A stretch of 64,000 nt of DNA, taken from Saururus chinensis. Lineage: Eukaryota; Streptophyta; Magnoliopsida; Piperales; Saururaceae. Under the pieces are notes generated by a model. The model had not been told where the DNA came from. It did not search any database and worked only from the letters and a program-made list of their open reading frames with translations. The stretch covers positions 19,416,995-19,480,994 of the forward strand of contig CP141142.1 in assembly GCA_035235625.1 (NCBI GenBank). Reading direction: 5' to 3'. The position numbers and the translations under genes are program-made. Of the stretch, positions 21,646 through 34,262 are shown in pieces; position 1 is the first letter of the stretch, and each line of letters begins with the position of its first letter.

Positions 21646-24090
21646 CTAGAGCACCTACATAACATAGCATATAGCCTCAAAACAAAACCACATGCATTCT
21701 CAATTTAAAAATGCATCACATATTTATTCTCTACACCTATACATCTTGAGATAAATCACATTCTATATACACATTCACACCACATGTGCATTATGGGTTC
21801 ATTCATAAATCATAACACACATTCACTCTATGTGCAATCATATAAATCTCATGGTTCATTCACATCCTACATGAAACATGTATCAATATTCACATTCACC
21901 CTTCATAATCAAATTTATTAAACCACATTCAGTTATTCATGTACATGTGTGTTCATTGCATACACACCATATGTAACATAAGCATCATTATCTCTTTACA
22001 ACCAGTGTCATTGAGCATTATAATCCATACACATGCATAAACCATCCGGTGAATGTCTCATAATTGAGACAACACCCTCCTTATTCGGCTGAAGCACAAG
22101 CAGCCCTGCTCTCGGGAAAATCCTTAATGGGGAGTCTGAAATCCTAAAAAGGAAAACTGGAGTAGTTTTGGTAAGTTCCCTAATGGGGAAGGCACCCCCT
22201 GGTAAGCCAGTGCACATGAACAAAGTAGCCCGGAATCTCCTATCCTGATAACACATCAATTTAACTCATATGTAAAACCCCTTCCATTTGATGTAAAACC
22301 TCATCCTTCTGAATATAAAATTGATTTGATAAACCTAAAAAGAAAAATCCTTGCCCCTAGGAAAATCCAAAACGGAGAGTCCGAAATCCTAAAAAGGAAA
22401 ACTAAAATAATTTGGGTAAGTTCCCTAATGGAGAAGGTACTCCATGGTAAGCCGGTGCACACAAACAAACCAGCCTGAAATCTTTTGTCCAGATAACACA
22501 TCAATTTAACTCATTATAGCAAATCCGTTCTTCTCAGCAGTGGAGGAAACCCGTCTTCAAAGGGATGTAATACTCCTTCCATTTGACGTAAAACCTCATC
22601 CTTTCGGACATAAAACTGATATGATAAACCTCTGAATAGCTAATCCGGAAAACAACAGCATCCAGTCAATTAATCATTGTTAAACAGTAATAATCTTCGC
22701 TTACAAATCATTCTTATGATGCATGCAACATGATACATACATGAGTAAATGTTAAATAAATGAAAACATTGGTAAACATACTCTTATTAGTCCTAATATG
22801 CATGAAACATAGTCTATTTATTTCAAATATAATTATATAAGCATAATTAAGAATATACATACATGGTAGTTCTTATATTTGATCTAAAACATGTGGAACA
22901 TGAATCATTTATAATCAAGGTGATATGTGTAAGTATCCATAACTCAACATGGATAAAACCTACTAGAATCATGGAATAAATGCAAAGAAATTATTAAAAT
23001 ATGAATTTAAAACAAGTAGAGCATCATGAAAAACCTAGGCAAGTCTAGTCATCTTTATACTTGAGCTAAATCATAATTCAAATAAGTTCATATGCAATCA
23101 AGGTGACACTTATAAGTAATTGTAACTCATCATAGTCATAGAGAAGTAGAATTATGAGAAAAAGAATAAAAAATTGCCAAAAAACCATAAAATAGTCATT
23201 TTCCACAAACTGTTGTTTGGCTAATCAAACAGCCTTGTAGCCCATTCAAACACTTCTAACAGTTCACTTTTTTTGTTCGTCTTCAACCTATTAAAATTCA
23301 AACCTAAAATATTCCAAAATTTTAAATAAATTTAAAAATCATCATAAAATATTATATAATAAAAATTTAAGCCTAGAACATGATGGATCTAATCATTCTC
23401 ATGCGTAATTATATAAAAAAAATCATAAATCGCATGCTTACCATTACACATTAAGATAAAACAAGAACTCAAATAAACCAACAATTATTGCATTTCAAGA
23501 AGGAAAATCATTCAAGGTAAAAACCACTTACCTCTAACAAGCTTTTAGATTCATTGGAAGAGCTTTCACCTCAAGAAATCATACCGAAAATTTTAGGGTT
23601 TTAGTTAAACTTAATTAAAACTATCTAATAGACTCAAATCAACTTAGGAAAAGATATATGTAAAATATCCTTAGGTTAAGAAAAAAAATTAACCTAATTA
23701 GGGTTCTAAATCGAGTTTAAGAACATAGTTTTGATGGAAGAAAACTAAGAATCAAAATAGAAGAAGTAAAGATTAGGGTGATTAAGACAATGATCTAAAG
23801 ATTATGGGGTGATTAAGGGTAAAAACTTACCTTAAAAAGGGTTTCTTTAGAGAATGGGGGTAGTGCTAGCCTTCCTCATATTCTCAACCCTTCCTTATTT
23901 AGCAAATGGCTAGGGTTTTTCCTTTTTTAATAAAAATTTTGGCTGAAAATTAAATTATTGGGCTAGATAATAGGGCAATATTCCCTACGTGACCAATTAA
24001 GGTATTTTTTACTCAAAAATGAATTTATTCGTACCCAAACCCACTTAGACAAATTAATAAAATATTGAAGGTTAAAATAAGCGGAACGCG
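21646..24090 (-). repeat. LTR F, inverted, part 2, with an internal duplication
   Basis: This continues 13093-13484 after the right CTAGA (21646-21650). Read on the minus strand it resembles LTR A and LTR E. A roughly 260-bp segment is tandemly duplicated (about 22030-22270 and 22300-22515), each copy ending ACACATCAATTTAACTCAT. The LTR start is missing because B2 begins at 24091. Confidence 0.7.
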
Positions 24091-25404
24091 AGATCGTTTA
24101 TAATTAAACACTTTGTAAGTGTACAAGGTAATTATACTAAGATAAATAGGGACAGATGAATTAGTTACTAAATATAATGAAAGAGTTTGTTAATTAAAAT
24201 TTTAAAAAACTTAAACTTCAATAAGCAAAGAAAGTAATCAACTAAATTAAAAGGAAGAGATCAATATGATAGAAATTACTTACGAAATTGAATTTACAAT
24301 AGAACCATAATAATTTCTTACCTTTTAATTCAAATCTAGTGTAAATATAAACAAGTATTCTCAGCTACAAGCTAGAATTACTTTACAAAGAATTATTAAT
24401 CAAATCCATGGCATGAACTATCTTCGACAATAGCATGAATCATCTATACTAAACTAAGTTATAGGCATGACTCATTTAATCTTAGTATAACTCACCTAAT
24501 TCATTAATCACATGAACATTAAAATACATCAATGTAAATATCAAAATCATATTAATCTATCATCCGCAAGACAATAAATCAACGTAGAATTGAATAAACT
24601 TGAGAAGTTCTTCCATTAAAAAGGAAATCCTTACATATAGTTGTCATTATTCACAACTGAGATCTAAATTAAAAATAATAAAAACTAACACTTATCTATA
24701 GTTTTATCAACTCCTAAATTGAAAATTTTAGCCTTTTTTGGTAGAAGAAAGCTCTTGAATCTTTATTGAAAACTTTGAATGCTCCTTCATCTTCTTCTCC
24801 CTTCTTTTCTTTAAAAAAATCTACCGTAACTCCTCAATTTCGAGCCAAATATGGTTCTATAAAGGCACAAGAATCGTAGGATGAAGTCTAATAAGAAAGA
24901 AATCAAAGCCGGCTCAAAATAAGAACTTGTGCATTGTCCCGTTTCCCGTTTGAATGGCTATACTATTTCTATTTTTTTTTTCAAAATCACATAGAACCGT
25001 TCAAATGCCCATCTACCCCGTTCACTGGACAGTCTATATTCTTGTCCAATTTTTTACTATGTTCATTAAGCTCTTTCCTCACGCTTGTTTTAATTTTCAA
25101 CTTGTTTGTAACTCAAAAAAGTTGTCCAAAACATTAAAAGTGTGTCAAGAGTATTTCAAAATATTTTGGATGTTGTCCAATGACCTCAATAATCGTATCT
25201 TACATACAAAACATGAAAATATATTTTAGACATGTAGTATATACATAAAATCTCAACTTGTTTCAAATGCATGCCTAAACTACTAATAGTACCCAAATTA
25301 ATTAATAATTAAACTAAAATATTAATATTTATCTTAACATAAATAAATCATAATTAACCCTAAATTAACCTAAAATTATACTAGCAAAGAAGGTAAAAAG
25401 GTAT
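24091..25404 (-). repeat. 3' LTR of B2
   Basis: Matches the B1 LTR in reverse. Its outer end reads AGATCG where TGATCG is expected, and about 30 bases at the LTR start are replaced by the foldback at 25407-25468. Confidence 0.8.
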
Positions 25405-25406
25405 AT

Positions 25407-25468
25407 TAGCAAAATATAGGTTTGGGGGTATTTGTTAAGTGTGATACCCCCAAACCTATATTTTGCTA
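25407..25468. repeat. Perfect 24-bp inverted repeat at the B2 LTR/internal junction
   Basis: Arms 25407-25430 and 25445-25468 are exact reverse complements around a 14-base loop. Each arm is a copy of the B polypurine-tract region (TAGCAAAATATAGG then TTTGGGGGTA). The left arm, in plus orientation, replaces the first roughly 30 bases of the LTR. Confidence 0.9.
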
Positions 25469-27174
25469 GTCCCAGAGCAAAACAAAATAAACTAAAATAA
25501 CTAATCTAGGAAAATATATAAATGTCACTTTTGTAGAGAATCACGATTGCATTACCTTATGCAACAAGCCTTTGAACCTCTAGGTGTCCCTAGTTGGACG
25601 AGTTGTGTCTCATTAGGGCTTGCAACAATGATACCCACAAATATCTAAACCTAAGAAAAGAGATAAAGCAAAACAAGAAAAAAAAATTCTAAAACTAATC
25701 TTCTCTTAAAAATACATAATTATTTATAAAAAAATCAACAATGAATACTTGACACAAGCAAATAATTTCGATCTAGTAAGGAATCATCTATTATATGTGA
25801 TGAAAGCAACTACATATATACATTTTAAAAACATGAAGCATAGAAACTTGTTGTCATAGAATTTCATTCTTTATTAAAAGCATCTCTTATGTGACCCATT
25901 AAGCAAGCTTATTAAAATTTACTAACTTAAAAATATAACAATGACAATCTTTCATCCTTAACATCTCATAATAAAACCTCATGTAATAGCATTAAATTTT
26001 TAAATTAAATTTGGGGAATAAGAACATAATATACCTTAAAATATGACTCGTGTAATCTTAGTTCTATTAAGCTTTCTAATTAATCCATATAACAAGTGTT
26101 AGACCATTGTCCCTGACCTAGTTGGCTCAAAGCACTTGGTGTTGTGACATGCCTCAGGCTTAATAACTTGAACTATAAAGGCTATAAAACCAAGCAAGTC
26201 ATAAAATAATTTATCTCAATTTTTTACCTTTTGACGTAATCCCCTACGTTTGCCTAGGCACAATGTCCAGTTACTCAGTGAAAAGAGAAAAAATATTTAC
26301 TTTTTTTTTATTTTTTCATCACTTTTTTTTAATTAATCTCTCTTTTTTTCAACTTTTTTTCTCATTTATTTTTTTCATCATTTTTTATTATATATTTATC
26401 CCATTTTTTTCAAAAATAGCCAAACATAAAGATCTATCATAAAATATTTAAAATTACTCAATTGTCATGCTTTCAAAAATATGCTTAGTTAAGATATCCT
26501 ACTAAGATTATATGTAATAAATCGTAAAATTATATTCCTACAACTTTTAAGTATGTGAAATATGATTCAAAATTATAAGCACAAATTTCCAAAATAAAGA
26601 AAATAAAATATAAATTATTAACTCAATCGCTTTCATCACTTAATTACACAAACTTTCTACATGAAATTGATCTCTTTAAAAATAGACATATGCTTTTAAA
26701 AAAAAATAAGTCATAAAACTACCAAAAAAACAAAAGAAATAACAAAAAATACTCTAAAATATCTTAAAAGAAAATTATATTTCTACACCCCCAAACCTAA
26801 ACTAAATATTATCTATAATATTAAAGGATATATATATACTACAATGACAATAATAAGTAAGAGAGGAAAAAGAAGATGTCATCTAAAAGTAGCAACTAAA
26901 GAATTTATCTGAAAGTGAAGTACATAAGAGTGAGAGAAAAGAGATAAACATGAGTGATGAGCATTCCCCTAAACCTCAAGTATTATATCCCACAAAAGAA
27001 ACAAAAACTATAATGAGAAAAGAAACCAAAGTATACAAAATAAGTAAATAAAACCTAAATAAAGCAAAGAAGATAAACAAAATGAAGGAAAAAAAATACA
27101 TCAAAAACACTGGTTACCTTCCAAGAAGCACGAAGTTTACTGTCTTAAACTAGACAATGCTAACATTCTCAAAT

Positions 27175-28139
27175 CTGTCAAGGCGGGTGGTAGATATTGG
27201 CACTAGCTCTTCTCTTAAGTCACAAAAAGGATGACTCCGAAAAATTAGAAGGCACGACATGATTATGAGCTGCTACTACAAAAGTTGGACCTCTATCATA
27301 AGCATTAAACCTAAAAATCGTCTACTATAAAAAATTCAGCATCATAAGTCGCAAGTAAATGGTTAGACACATCAAAAATATTTAATTACATTTTTATGTT
27401 CCCAAAGGATATCTCCATTACCCTCATCCTACAATTGATGCATGCATAAGCTATGACAAGGAAAAGATGACCTAGAATGATAGGGATTTGATGTGTGGAG
27501 TTGGCGATGAGTTTCATAATACAATAAAATCAACAGGAAAAAAGAACCAGTCAACCTTAACTAAAACAACCTCAATGACTCCTCGAGGTTTACAAATAGA
27601 ACAGTCAATTAGCTGCAACATAATTGTAGGCTACAAGTCACGTAAACCTAATTTCTTATACACCGAGTAAGGGAAGAGATTAACATTTGCGCCAAAGTCA
27701 AGGATTGCCTTACCTATAACACAAGAAATAGTAGGGGTTCTTAGGTCCTTGAATTAAGGTCGTATGTCATATTTTAATAAGAGCTAACTTATTTGGTGAG
27801 AAATACCTTCTTAGACATGTATGGTCGAGATTTGCTCTTTTGGGTGCAAAGGTCTTTAAAAAAGTTACCATAAACAAGGACTTGGTTGATAGCTTCAAAG
27901 AGGAGAAGATTAATCTTGACTTATTTGAAGGTTTCTAGTATCTCATCCATCCTAACTAAACACTTACAAAATGACAAGGTCATATCTAAGTATTGGAGAA
28001 ATAGGGCTTTAAAAATATAAAATCCCTTAGAAGTGGTCTTCGACTATGGCTCTAAAAAAAGAGAATGAGAGATAAAGCCCTTCTCATGTGGTGTACTCAC
28101 TTTTACTTAAAGGCTCGTTTATCACTAGTGTGCCCCCAA
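27175..28139 (-). pseudogene. B2 gag-protease remnant
   Basis: Minus-strand sequence follows the last 1 kb of the B1 gag-protease frame, including the protease region, but with many stops and indels. It cannot be expressed as one protein. Confidence 0.75.
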
Positions 28140-28820
28140 CTTTATTGCATAAGTAATTTCACACATGGGAGGCGGATAGGCAGGAAGACCGGCTTCAAAG
28201 TGGGCCCCAGTGTTCAGAGCCACCATAATTTGCTATAAACAATGGGGTCCACCCTCAACCGCGTATACAATTTTTCTATGCATAATATATTCATCTCGCA
28301 GAATTACATAGTTGATAAAAGATAAAAAGCTCGATAGGATGTTAATTTCTAAAGCCCGGTATTTCAAGATCTCACCAACAAAGAAGCAAAGAGTTTTAGC
28401 CTAAACTAGAGGTATACCTATATGCATTCAGCAGGCATTACTGAAACAGAACCAGAATGAGAAATTGCAATTTTGCAATTACAATAAATTAATGTGTAAA
28501 TTCATGCAGCCGTAGCATAATATACGACCAAAAACATAATTGCATGTGCATCCTAGCCAGAACATATAATTTTTGACCAGTTACTTGATATAAAACCAAA
28601 GCTAAATTTTTCTTCCTATTAAATCTTCCAATATCTTGTTTAGTATAATGCAATAATGACAGAAGCATTTTCACGGATAAGATACCACACAATAGGAAAA
28701 TTCAACATCCACGAAACCTTTTCATATTTTACATTCATGAGAAGAAAAATCTTTTATGAATATAAGATAAGAGATACACTAATAACTGCTCTTCCATACA
28801 TTACCATAAAATCAGAGAGC
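28140..28820. other. Intergenic and probable 3' UTR of the adjacent gene
   Basis: B2 homology ends near 28139 and the stop codon of the minus-strand gene is at 28821-28823. No other gene is evident. Short plus-strand open frames here lack any recognisable motif. Confidence 0.5.
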
Positions 28821-31028
28821 TTACTCAACAGTCCAAGTTTCTATTTTGACTTCTATAGTCTTTTTTACACTATCTTGTCGTCTTCTAGACCATAAGACAG
28901 AAAACCATAATGTTCTCCATAGTCCACCATTTGCCAAGTGAGGAATGAATATTCGACCCCAGTAGGGGTAATAGGGACCTGGCAGTTTCAGCAAAATGAA
29001 GAAAATTGCTATTACAAGTAGATGCCATGGGACTTCACATTCCTGGTACATAAACAACACAAAGTAAGCGAACAACTTTTTCATGATAAAACATCATTTA
29101 CTTTAAGTTTCTATGATTTAAGAAAATGAAACAGGTGCTAAATAATGACAATAAAAAACAACTATTGATATTCTATAGCTCAATGGCCACAAAGATTACA
29201 TCCATGTGATTAATAGATATAGACATATAAAAAGATTTTTCAAAAGATTGAGCAAGAAATCAAAACAATTGTCTCAAAAGACCAAATAAATTAGAAAGCC
29301 ACAAAACAATATGAACAAATGGGCTTTACATAGGCAACAGGCTGTCATGTTGACAAAACTAAGAAGAGTTAAGAAGACCAAATTAGACCTTGATTGCAGA
29401 AGTTGCTTCTAGGATTGTGTCATTCAGAACCCCTGCTGCAGCAAATCCAAGAAGTAGTGGTATTGGTACAAGAACCATCTTCCTTTCATGTGCACAATAT
29501 GACATCTCACTTAAAGATGTGACTGCTAGTAAAGGAACACATAAATACTTGGAAACTGAACAAACAAGCTGCACGATGATGTCCAAAAAATTGTAGAATG
29601 TATCATTTGATGGAAAGGTCTTAACAGGCTGTGGCAATCTGTCCCACAATTTTTCTACAGTCTCAATTGATTTGTTCAAATTCACTCTTGGTGATTCATC
29701 AGATTGCCCAGCAGCCATGTTTGAAGCATTTGGAACCATGCATGAACGAGGAATCGAGTTCAGAAAATGAAGATATGTCTTTTGTAGTACTGAGAGTCCC
29801 TGAAAAAACCAAATGAAATCTATAGAGTTAGGAAAACTGCACTTCATATGTTCCAGTTACATTTATAAAATGTGGTCTATCTCAAGCAACTGTGCAACAT
29901 AGTTACATAGTTAGATGTTACCAAGAGGAAGAATCGTACAAAAGAAAGAAAAAAAGAAAAAAACTCCCCAAAAAATTACAGAAAGACAAATCAGAGGCAA
30001 ATATGTGTACTCCTTCAAGTTATATCAATAACCACTCCAACTATAGACCTCATTGTTTAAATTCTAAAGAAAATATTTTACGGTGGTTAAGAACCATGCA
30101 TCAAAAAACAATCTATGTTCAACAATGTAAATTCCTAAAATATAATGAGAAAGCAAAGAGGACATTAAAAAAAGGGAAAATTATATATATAATGTTGAAA
30201 AAAATAATTACCTATAAAAATTTAATTCCCAATATAGTGTTCCTTTTCGCCCCCAAAGTGACTTCATCCTTTTAAGACGAAATCAATACATTGTGACAAA
30301 ATTAGTACAATGTATTGATTTTAATGTACAGACTTCTTCAGTCACGAAAAAATTATACAAGAAAGCCACGCAGGCATTTGCAGGTGAAAAAAGAGCACCA
30401 TTATGAAAAACATTTATCTCTCCGTTATTTAGATAATTATTTTTTTCAACATTATTTATATAATTTTCCCAAAAGAAATTCATCCTAATTTTATTAAATA
30501 AAAAAATTACTGCTTTGACAAGAACAAGATGAACTACTAATTCCAAGGGTTCAAATTTCTGATGTCTAACATCTTCTGACATTTCCATGCCAATCGAAAT
30601 TAAACAAATGAAACCTATACTTATCAATTCAAAGAAGAGAGAAAACAAAGTACTTGGCATCAATCTTCTCTCTCTCTCTTTTAAACCGTTTTATGAAAAC
30701 CAGAATGCCAATTAGAATTTCTGAATACGACTTCAAATTTAGACACTACGGACTCGAAGCTGTCGAAAGAAAGGTCACCAGTCTCAATATATCGACTCAT
30801 GAACATTCAATAGAAGGAATTCAGCCAGATTAACTTCGTACCATACCCACGTTGAAAAAAGACGGCATTCAAAACATAAGGATGAACTTAGCAGAATAAA
30901 TTCAGACAGAAAGAATACAAAATGGTTATGGCGATACTTGCCTTGAATTTGTGAACAGCAAGAAGTGGAGCTTTGGAAGCTGCTCTCTTCAACAGAGGCA
31001 GCTGAAGAGGCGGACAAAAAGATGACAT
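28821..31028 (-). CDS. Probable plastid membrane protein, 239 residues, three exons (EMB1273-like?)
   Basis: Exon 1 is 31028-30942, exon 2 29799-29389, exon 3 29042-28821; the lengths (87, 411, 222 nt) are all multiples of three, so every junction is phase 0. Intron 1 (1142 bp) starts GCAAGT and ends CAG, a GC-AG intron with the strong AAG|GCAAGT donor. Intron 2 (346 bp) is GT-AG. The first 30 residues are rich in Ser, Ala, Leu and Lys without acidic residues, which fits a plastid transit peptide. Hydrophobic segments lie near residues 99-122, 137-156 and 171-186, with a basic tail W-S-R-R-R near 217. S-L-S-E-M-S-Y-C-A-H-E-R-K (about 124-136) and L-P-G-P-Y-Y-P-Y-W-G-R (about 186-196) look like conserved blocks. 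From memory this resembles the plant EMB1273 family, which I cannot confirm. The role is unknown. Confidence 0.82.
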
Positions 31029-31330
31029 TTTCGGCGAGTTTGAGCTTACGACTGTCAATGGAAGTGGCCTTGGAGCGGGACCGCCGCCAAGCCCGAGGGC
31101 ATGGAACTACCAGATAAGAACGGTTTACTGGGAAGGGTTTTAGGGGAGAGGGATGTAGAAGTAGAAGGGCCGGACCCGGGCCAGGGCCAGATCCGAGATT
31201 TGGAATCGGGACCCTCGGCCAATTCGGAAAAAAAACGCATTCTCGAGGATCTAATAAATAAATTAGAAGAGTATGTCACCCCTCTTTAGCCAGAGAAGTG
31301 TTACATGCGAGCCATATGAACGGTGCACGT
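31029..31330 (-). promoter_or_regulatory. GC-rich 5' leader and promoter region of the 239-residue protein gene
   Basis: Upstream of the start codon the DNA changes from AT-rich to GC-rich (about 31075-31215). Open frames exist on both strands (31101-31289 plus, 31279-31055 minus), but neither shows a known domain and composition alone explains them. No clear TATA box is seen. Confidence 0.4.
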
Positions 31331-31391
31331 GTTAGCCTATATAATAGCACAAAGTGATACTTAAATTGGTACATATATACATATATATATA

Positions 31392-31631
<240 letters not shown>

Positions 31632-31639
31632 GGCTCATA

Positions 31640-34226
31640 TATGTTTCTTATGTTGGTTTTATTGTTAATTAAAAGTATTAAAAATATTTCTTTTTTTAGC
31701 CAACCCACCCTCTTAAGAGTAAATAAGCGAGGTAGGTAAGCTCAAAGAAGGGGTCACAAAGTTTAGGGATGTTAACAAGCCAAATTGTATTGAGTGTTAG
31801 ATGGCTTCGGCTTGAGTTTGAAATTTAAATTTCGAGTTCAAGTCTACTTTGAGTTTAGCTAAGTTGCTTTATGTTGTATTCATATCTTCGTTTTGTAATT
31901 GGTGACTCAAAGGTATTTAGAGAAAAAATCATTAATATGAGCATGAGTAGTTTAATTATGATTAAAAAACCGAATAAACTATAAAAAATAGTTATAGTTT
32001 TCATGAGAACATTATCTAATTTCTTTGACAAAAAGCCTCAGGTAGTTGTATTTTATAAAAACATACATTTGATGGAAAGAGTTGAAACTTAGGACATATA
32101 TTGTGTATATACAGGTCCGGTTAGGGGTTTTGGAAAATAAATTCCAAAAAACGTAACTTTTCTAAGAAAATTATATTTATAAGATAATAAATTTTTATAG
32201 AAATAAATATTTTCATGGTTAAGGATTTATTTAAAAAAATTTATTGAAAAACTTTATTAATGTATATTTTTAAAAATAAACTAGCTAAAAAACCACCTTT
32301 ATAAAGAATAGCATATTTAGGTTCTTTGATAGTTATTTTTTATTTGGTTAAGCGATCATTTTTAGTCAAGTCATTTGCATGATTGTGGGTAAAAAAATAA
32401 TTTATCATATAATAATTTTAATTTTATTAAAAAAATATAATAAATGATAATTTGGGTTTTTTTCATGTACCCCATGTTTATTCACCTTTTTTTTTAAATA
32501 TGTTTAATGACTAATTTATATTCTTGTCCACTCCATAAGTATATGCTTATATTCAAATAAATTAGAAATAAATTGGCATGAGAGGAGGTTTTTATTATTA
32601 TAAATTTTTTGAATTATGACGAACCGATTCGCTTGCAAACCAATGGGAACATAAATTACAGTAGAAATGAGAGGGCTCTCCACTTTAATTTTATACACAA
32701 AACCTCTTGGAGCAACTAAAAAAACTCTCAAAATTTAAACATAAGAAAAGTCTCGCATTGCCATTAGACTCCAGCAGTACCACAGAAAATGGTAGAAAAA
32801 AAAAGCTCTCTCTATCTATGATAAGGAACAGTATACTTTTATGACACAAAGCAAAAAGTTGTTTAAGTTCATACACAAAACCTTTTTTACTCACTGGTTC
32901 CGCCATGAACACGTTCCATGCAAACAGACTTTTTCCTACAAACTGGCGCTCACCCACTTCCAAAACCGTTTTTTATACTTAAATCTCAATACATAACCAT
33001 AAAATAGAAATTTCAGAAGAACATGTCATGAAAGAAGAAAGACGGAAGTCGGTCCAGATCTACAAAGAACATGAAATCTTACTGGCCCATCTGCTTTACC
33101 TATCACAAATCAAAGACCCATCTGCTTTACCTATCTCAAACTCTCAGAAAAAGTATTGTTCGCAGTCCAGATGAAAGTAGTTCCTCACAAAGTGGTAAGT
33201 ATGCACTATCTAAATTTACATTCTCATTTGCCCACATTTAAGTGGTACTAACTAAATATATATCTGATCTAAATTTAAGTGGTACCAGCTAATTATCAGC
33301 ATAAAGAGATACTTTCCAGTTGAAAGCTCACCATGTCTAAAACCTAATACTATAACAATGTCTTCCACACATTAACTAAGAGCATGTAAACCAACTCAGT
33401 TTTTGCACCCTACCAGTTCAAGGATTGGAATTTGCTAACACACAACTATTCTATAGTGTTCAACATCAAAGTAGAACCAACATTAAGAAGTCAGAGTGAG
33501 TCTTTTTCACCTTGCTATCCTATCCATATACCATGAAAAGGCCTTAACTCAACCCTAAAATTCAGCAGACATGATTTTACATCTTTCCAACAAAACAATG
33601 GTTTTGAATATGATGTATCATGTCCTCCTCACCCGATGCGGGTTAACATCTCATAAAGACACAGTTAAATGACCTCTAAAAAAGGCAGTCCAATTCCCAA
33701 TTACCATTAAGGAATTTGTGAGAGCAGAAATTTGCCACATCCTTGATCCAATGCTACACCAACCGTCATATATAACAACTAGTTTCCATGTGTACTATTA
33801 CTTCCCCCAACCGAAGCTAAGGATTGTTGGAACTTGAAGCTTGTCTAGCATAGGCTTAATTTTAGCAGGTCCAAGAATTTTTGCTCGACATCAACAATTT
33901 GATTTGAAAAAGAAAATTCACAAATATCCAAATTACACAATTCTTTTATGAAATAGGAGAGAGATAAAAAATCAAATGCAAGTTCAACCTACAATAGTAG
34001 TTTATTAAAGAAAAGTTTTAAATTACCAAATATAGTCAAAATCTATCGAAATTCAATTGCCAATAATCAGGAAAATAATCTAAAACACCGAAACGCCATC
34101 CAATTCAGCAAGAAGTCTCATACCCACAATTCCAAATCCAATCAAATGACATAAAACCGAATAAACGAAAAGCAGCATGTAATGAAACAAATTGAAATCG
34201 CAAAATGCCATGGAAATGGATCGGAC
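31640..34226. other. AT-rich DNA without recognised gene
   Basis: I found no convincing coding exon on either strand. A 33-bp segment around CCATCTGCTTTACCTATC is repeated at about 33084 and 33117. The right part could be intron of the gene starting at 34262 (minus), but no downstream exon could be placed. Confidence 0.4.
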
Positions 34227-34262
34227 CTGCTTGTCACTTCTGGTACCCGCCGCCCCTGGCAT
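34227..34262 (-). CDS. Orphan first exon of a minus-strand gene (12 codons)
   Basis: An ATG at 34262-34260 in a good plant context (GACGAAAATGCC on the minus strand) opens a 12-codon exon ending CAG|GTCCGA, a plausible GT donor in phase 0. The 150 bp upstream on the minus strand is GC-rich, like a 5' UTR. Residues read M-P-G-A-A-G-T-R-S-D-K-Q; I do not recognise the protein. No second exon was found, so the gene may be truncated or have distant exons. Confidence 0.35.

Larger units (their letters stand above)
24091..28139 (-). mobile_element. Element B2: truncated inverted copy of the pol-less B family
   Basis: Read on the minus strand it contains the 3' end of the gag-protease region (28139 down to about 27175, matching 5690-6706 of B1), the same non-coding interior (about 27175-25470) and an LTR (about 25405-24091). 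It is much more decayed than B1, and its 5' part is missing beyond 28139. It independently shows that the B family has no pol between gag-pro and the 3' LTR. Confidence 0.85.

Noticed and set aside
29390-29816. Plus-strand open frames opposite exon 2 of the 239-residue protein gene
   Set aside because: They lie antisense to an exon with good splice sites and protein-like sequence, and show no motif of their own.
32691-32963. 90-codon minus-strand frame as a second exon of the 34262 gene
   Set aside because: No acceptor in matching phase, no recognisable motif, and AT-driven composition rich in Phe and Leu.
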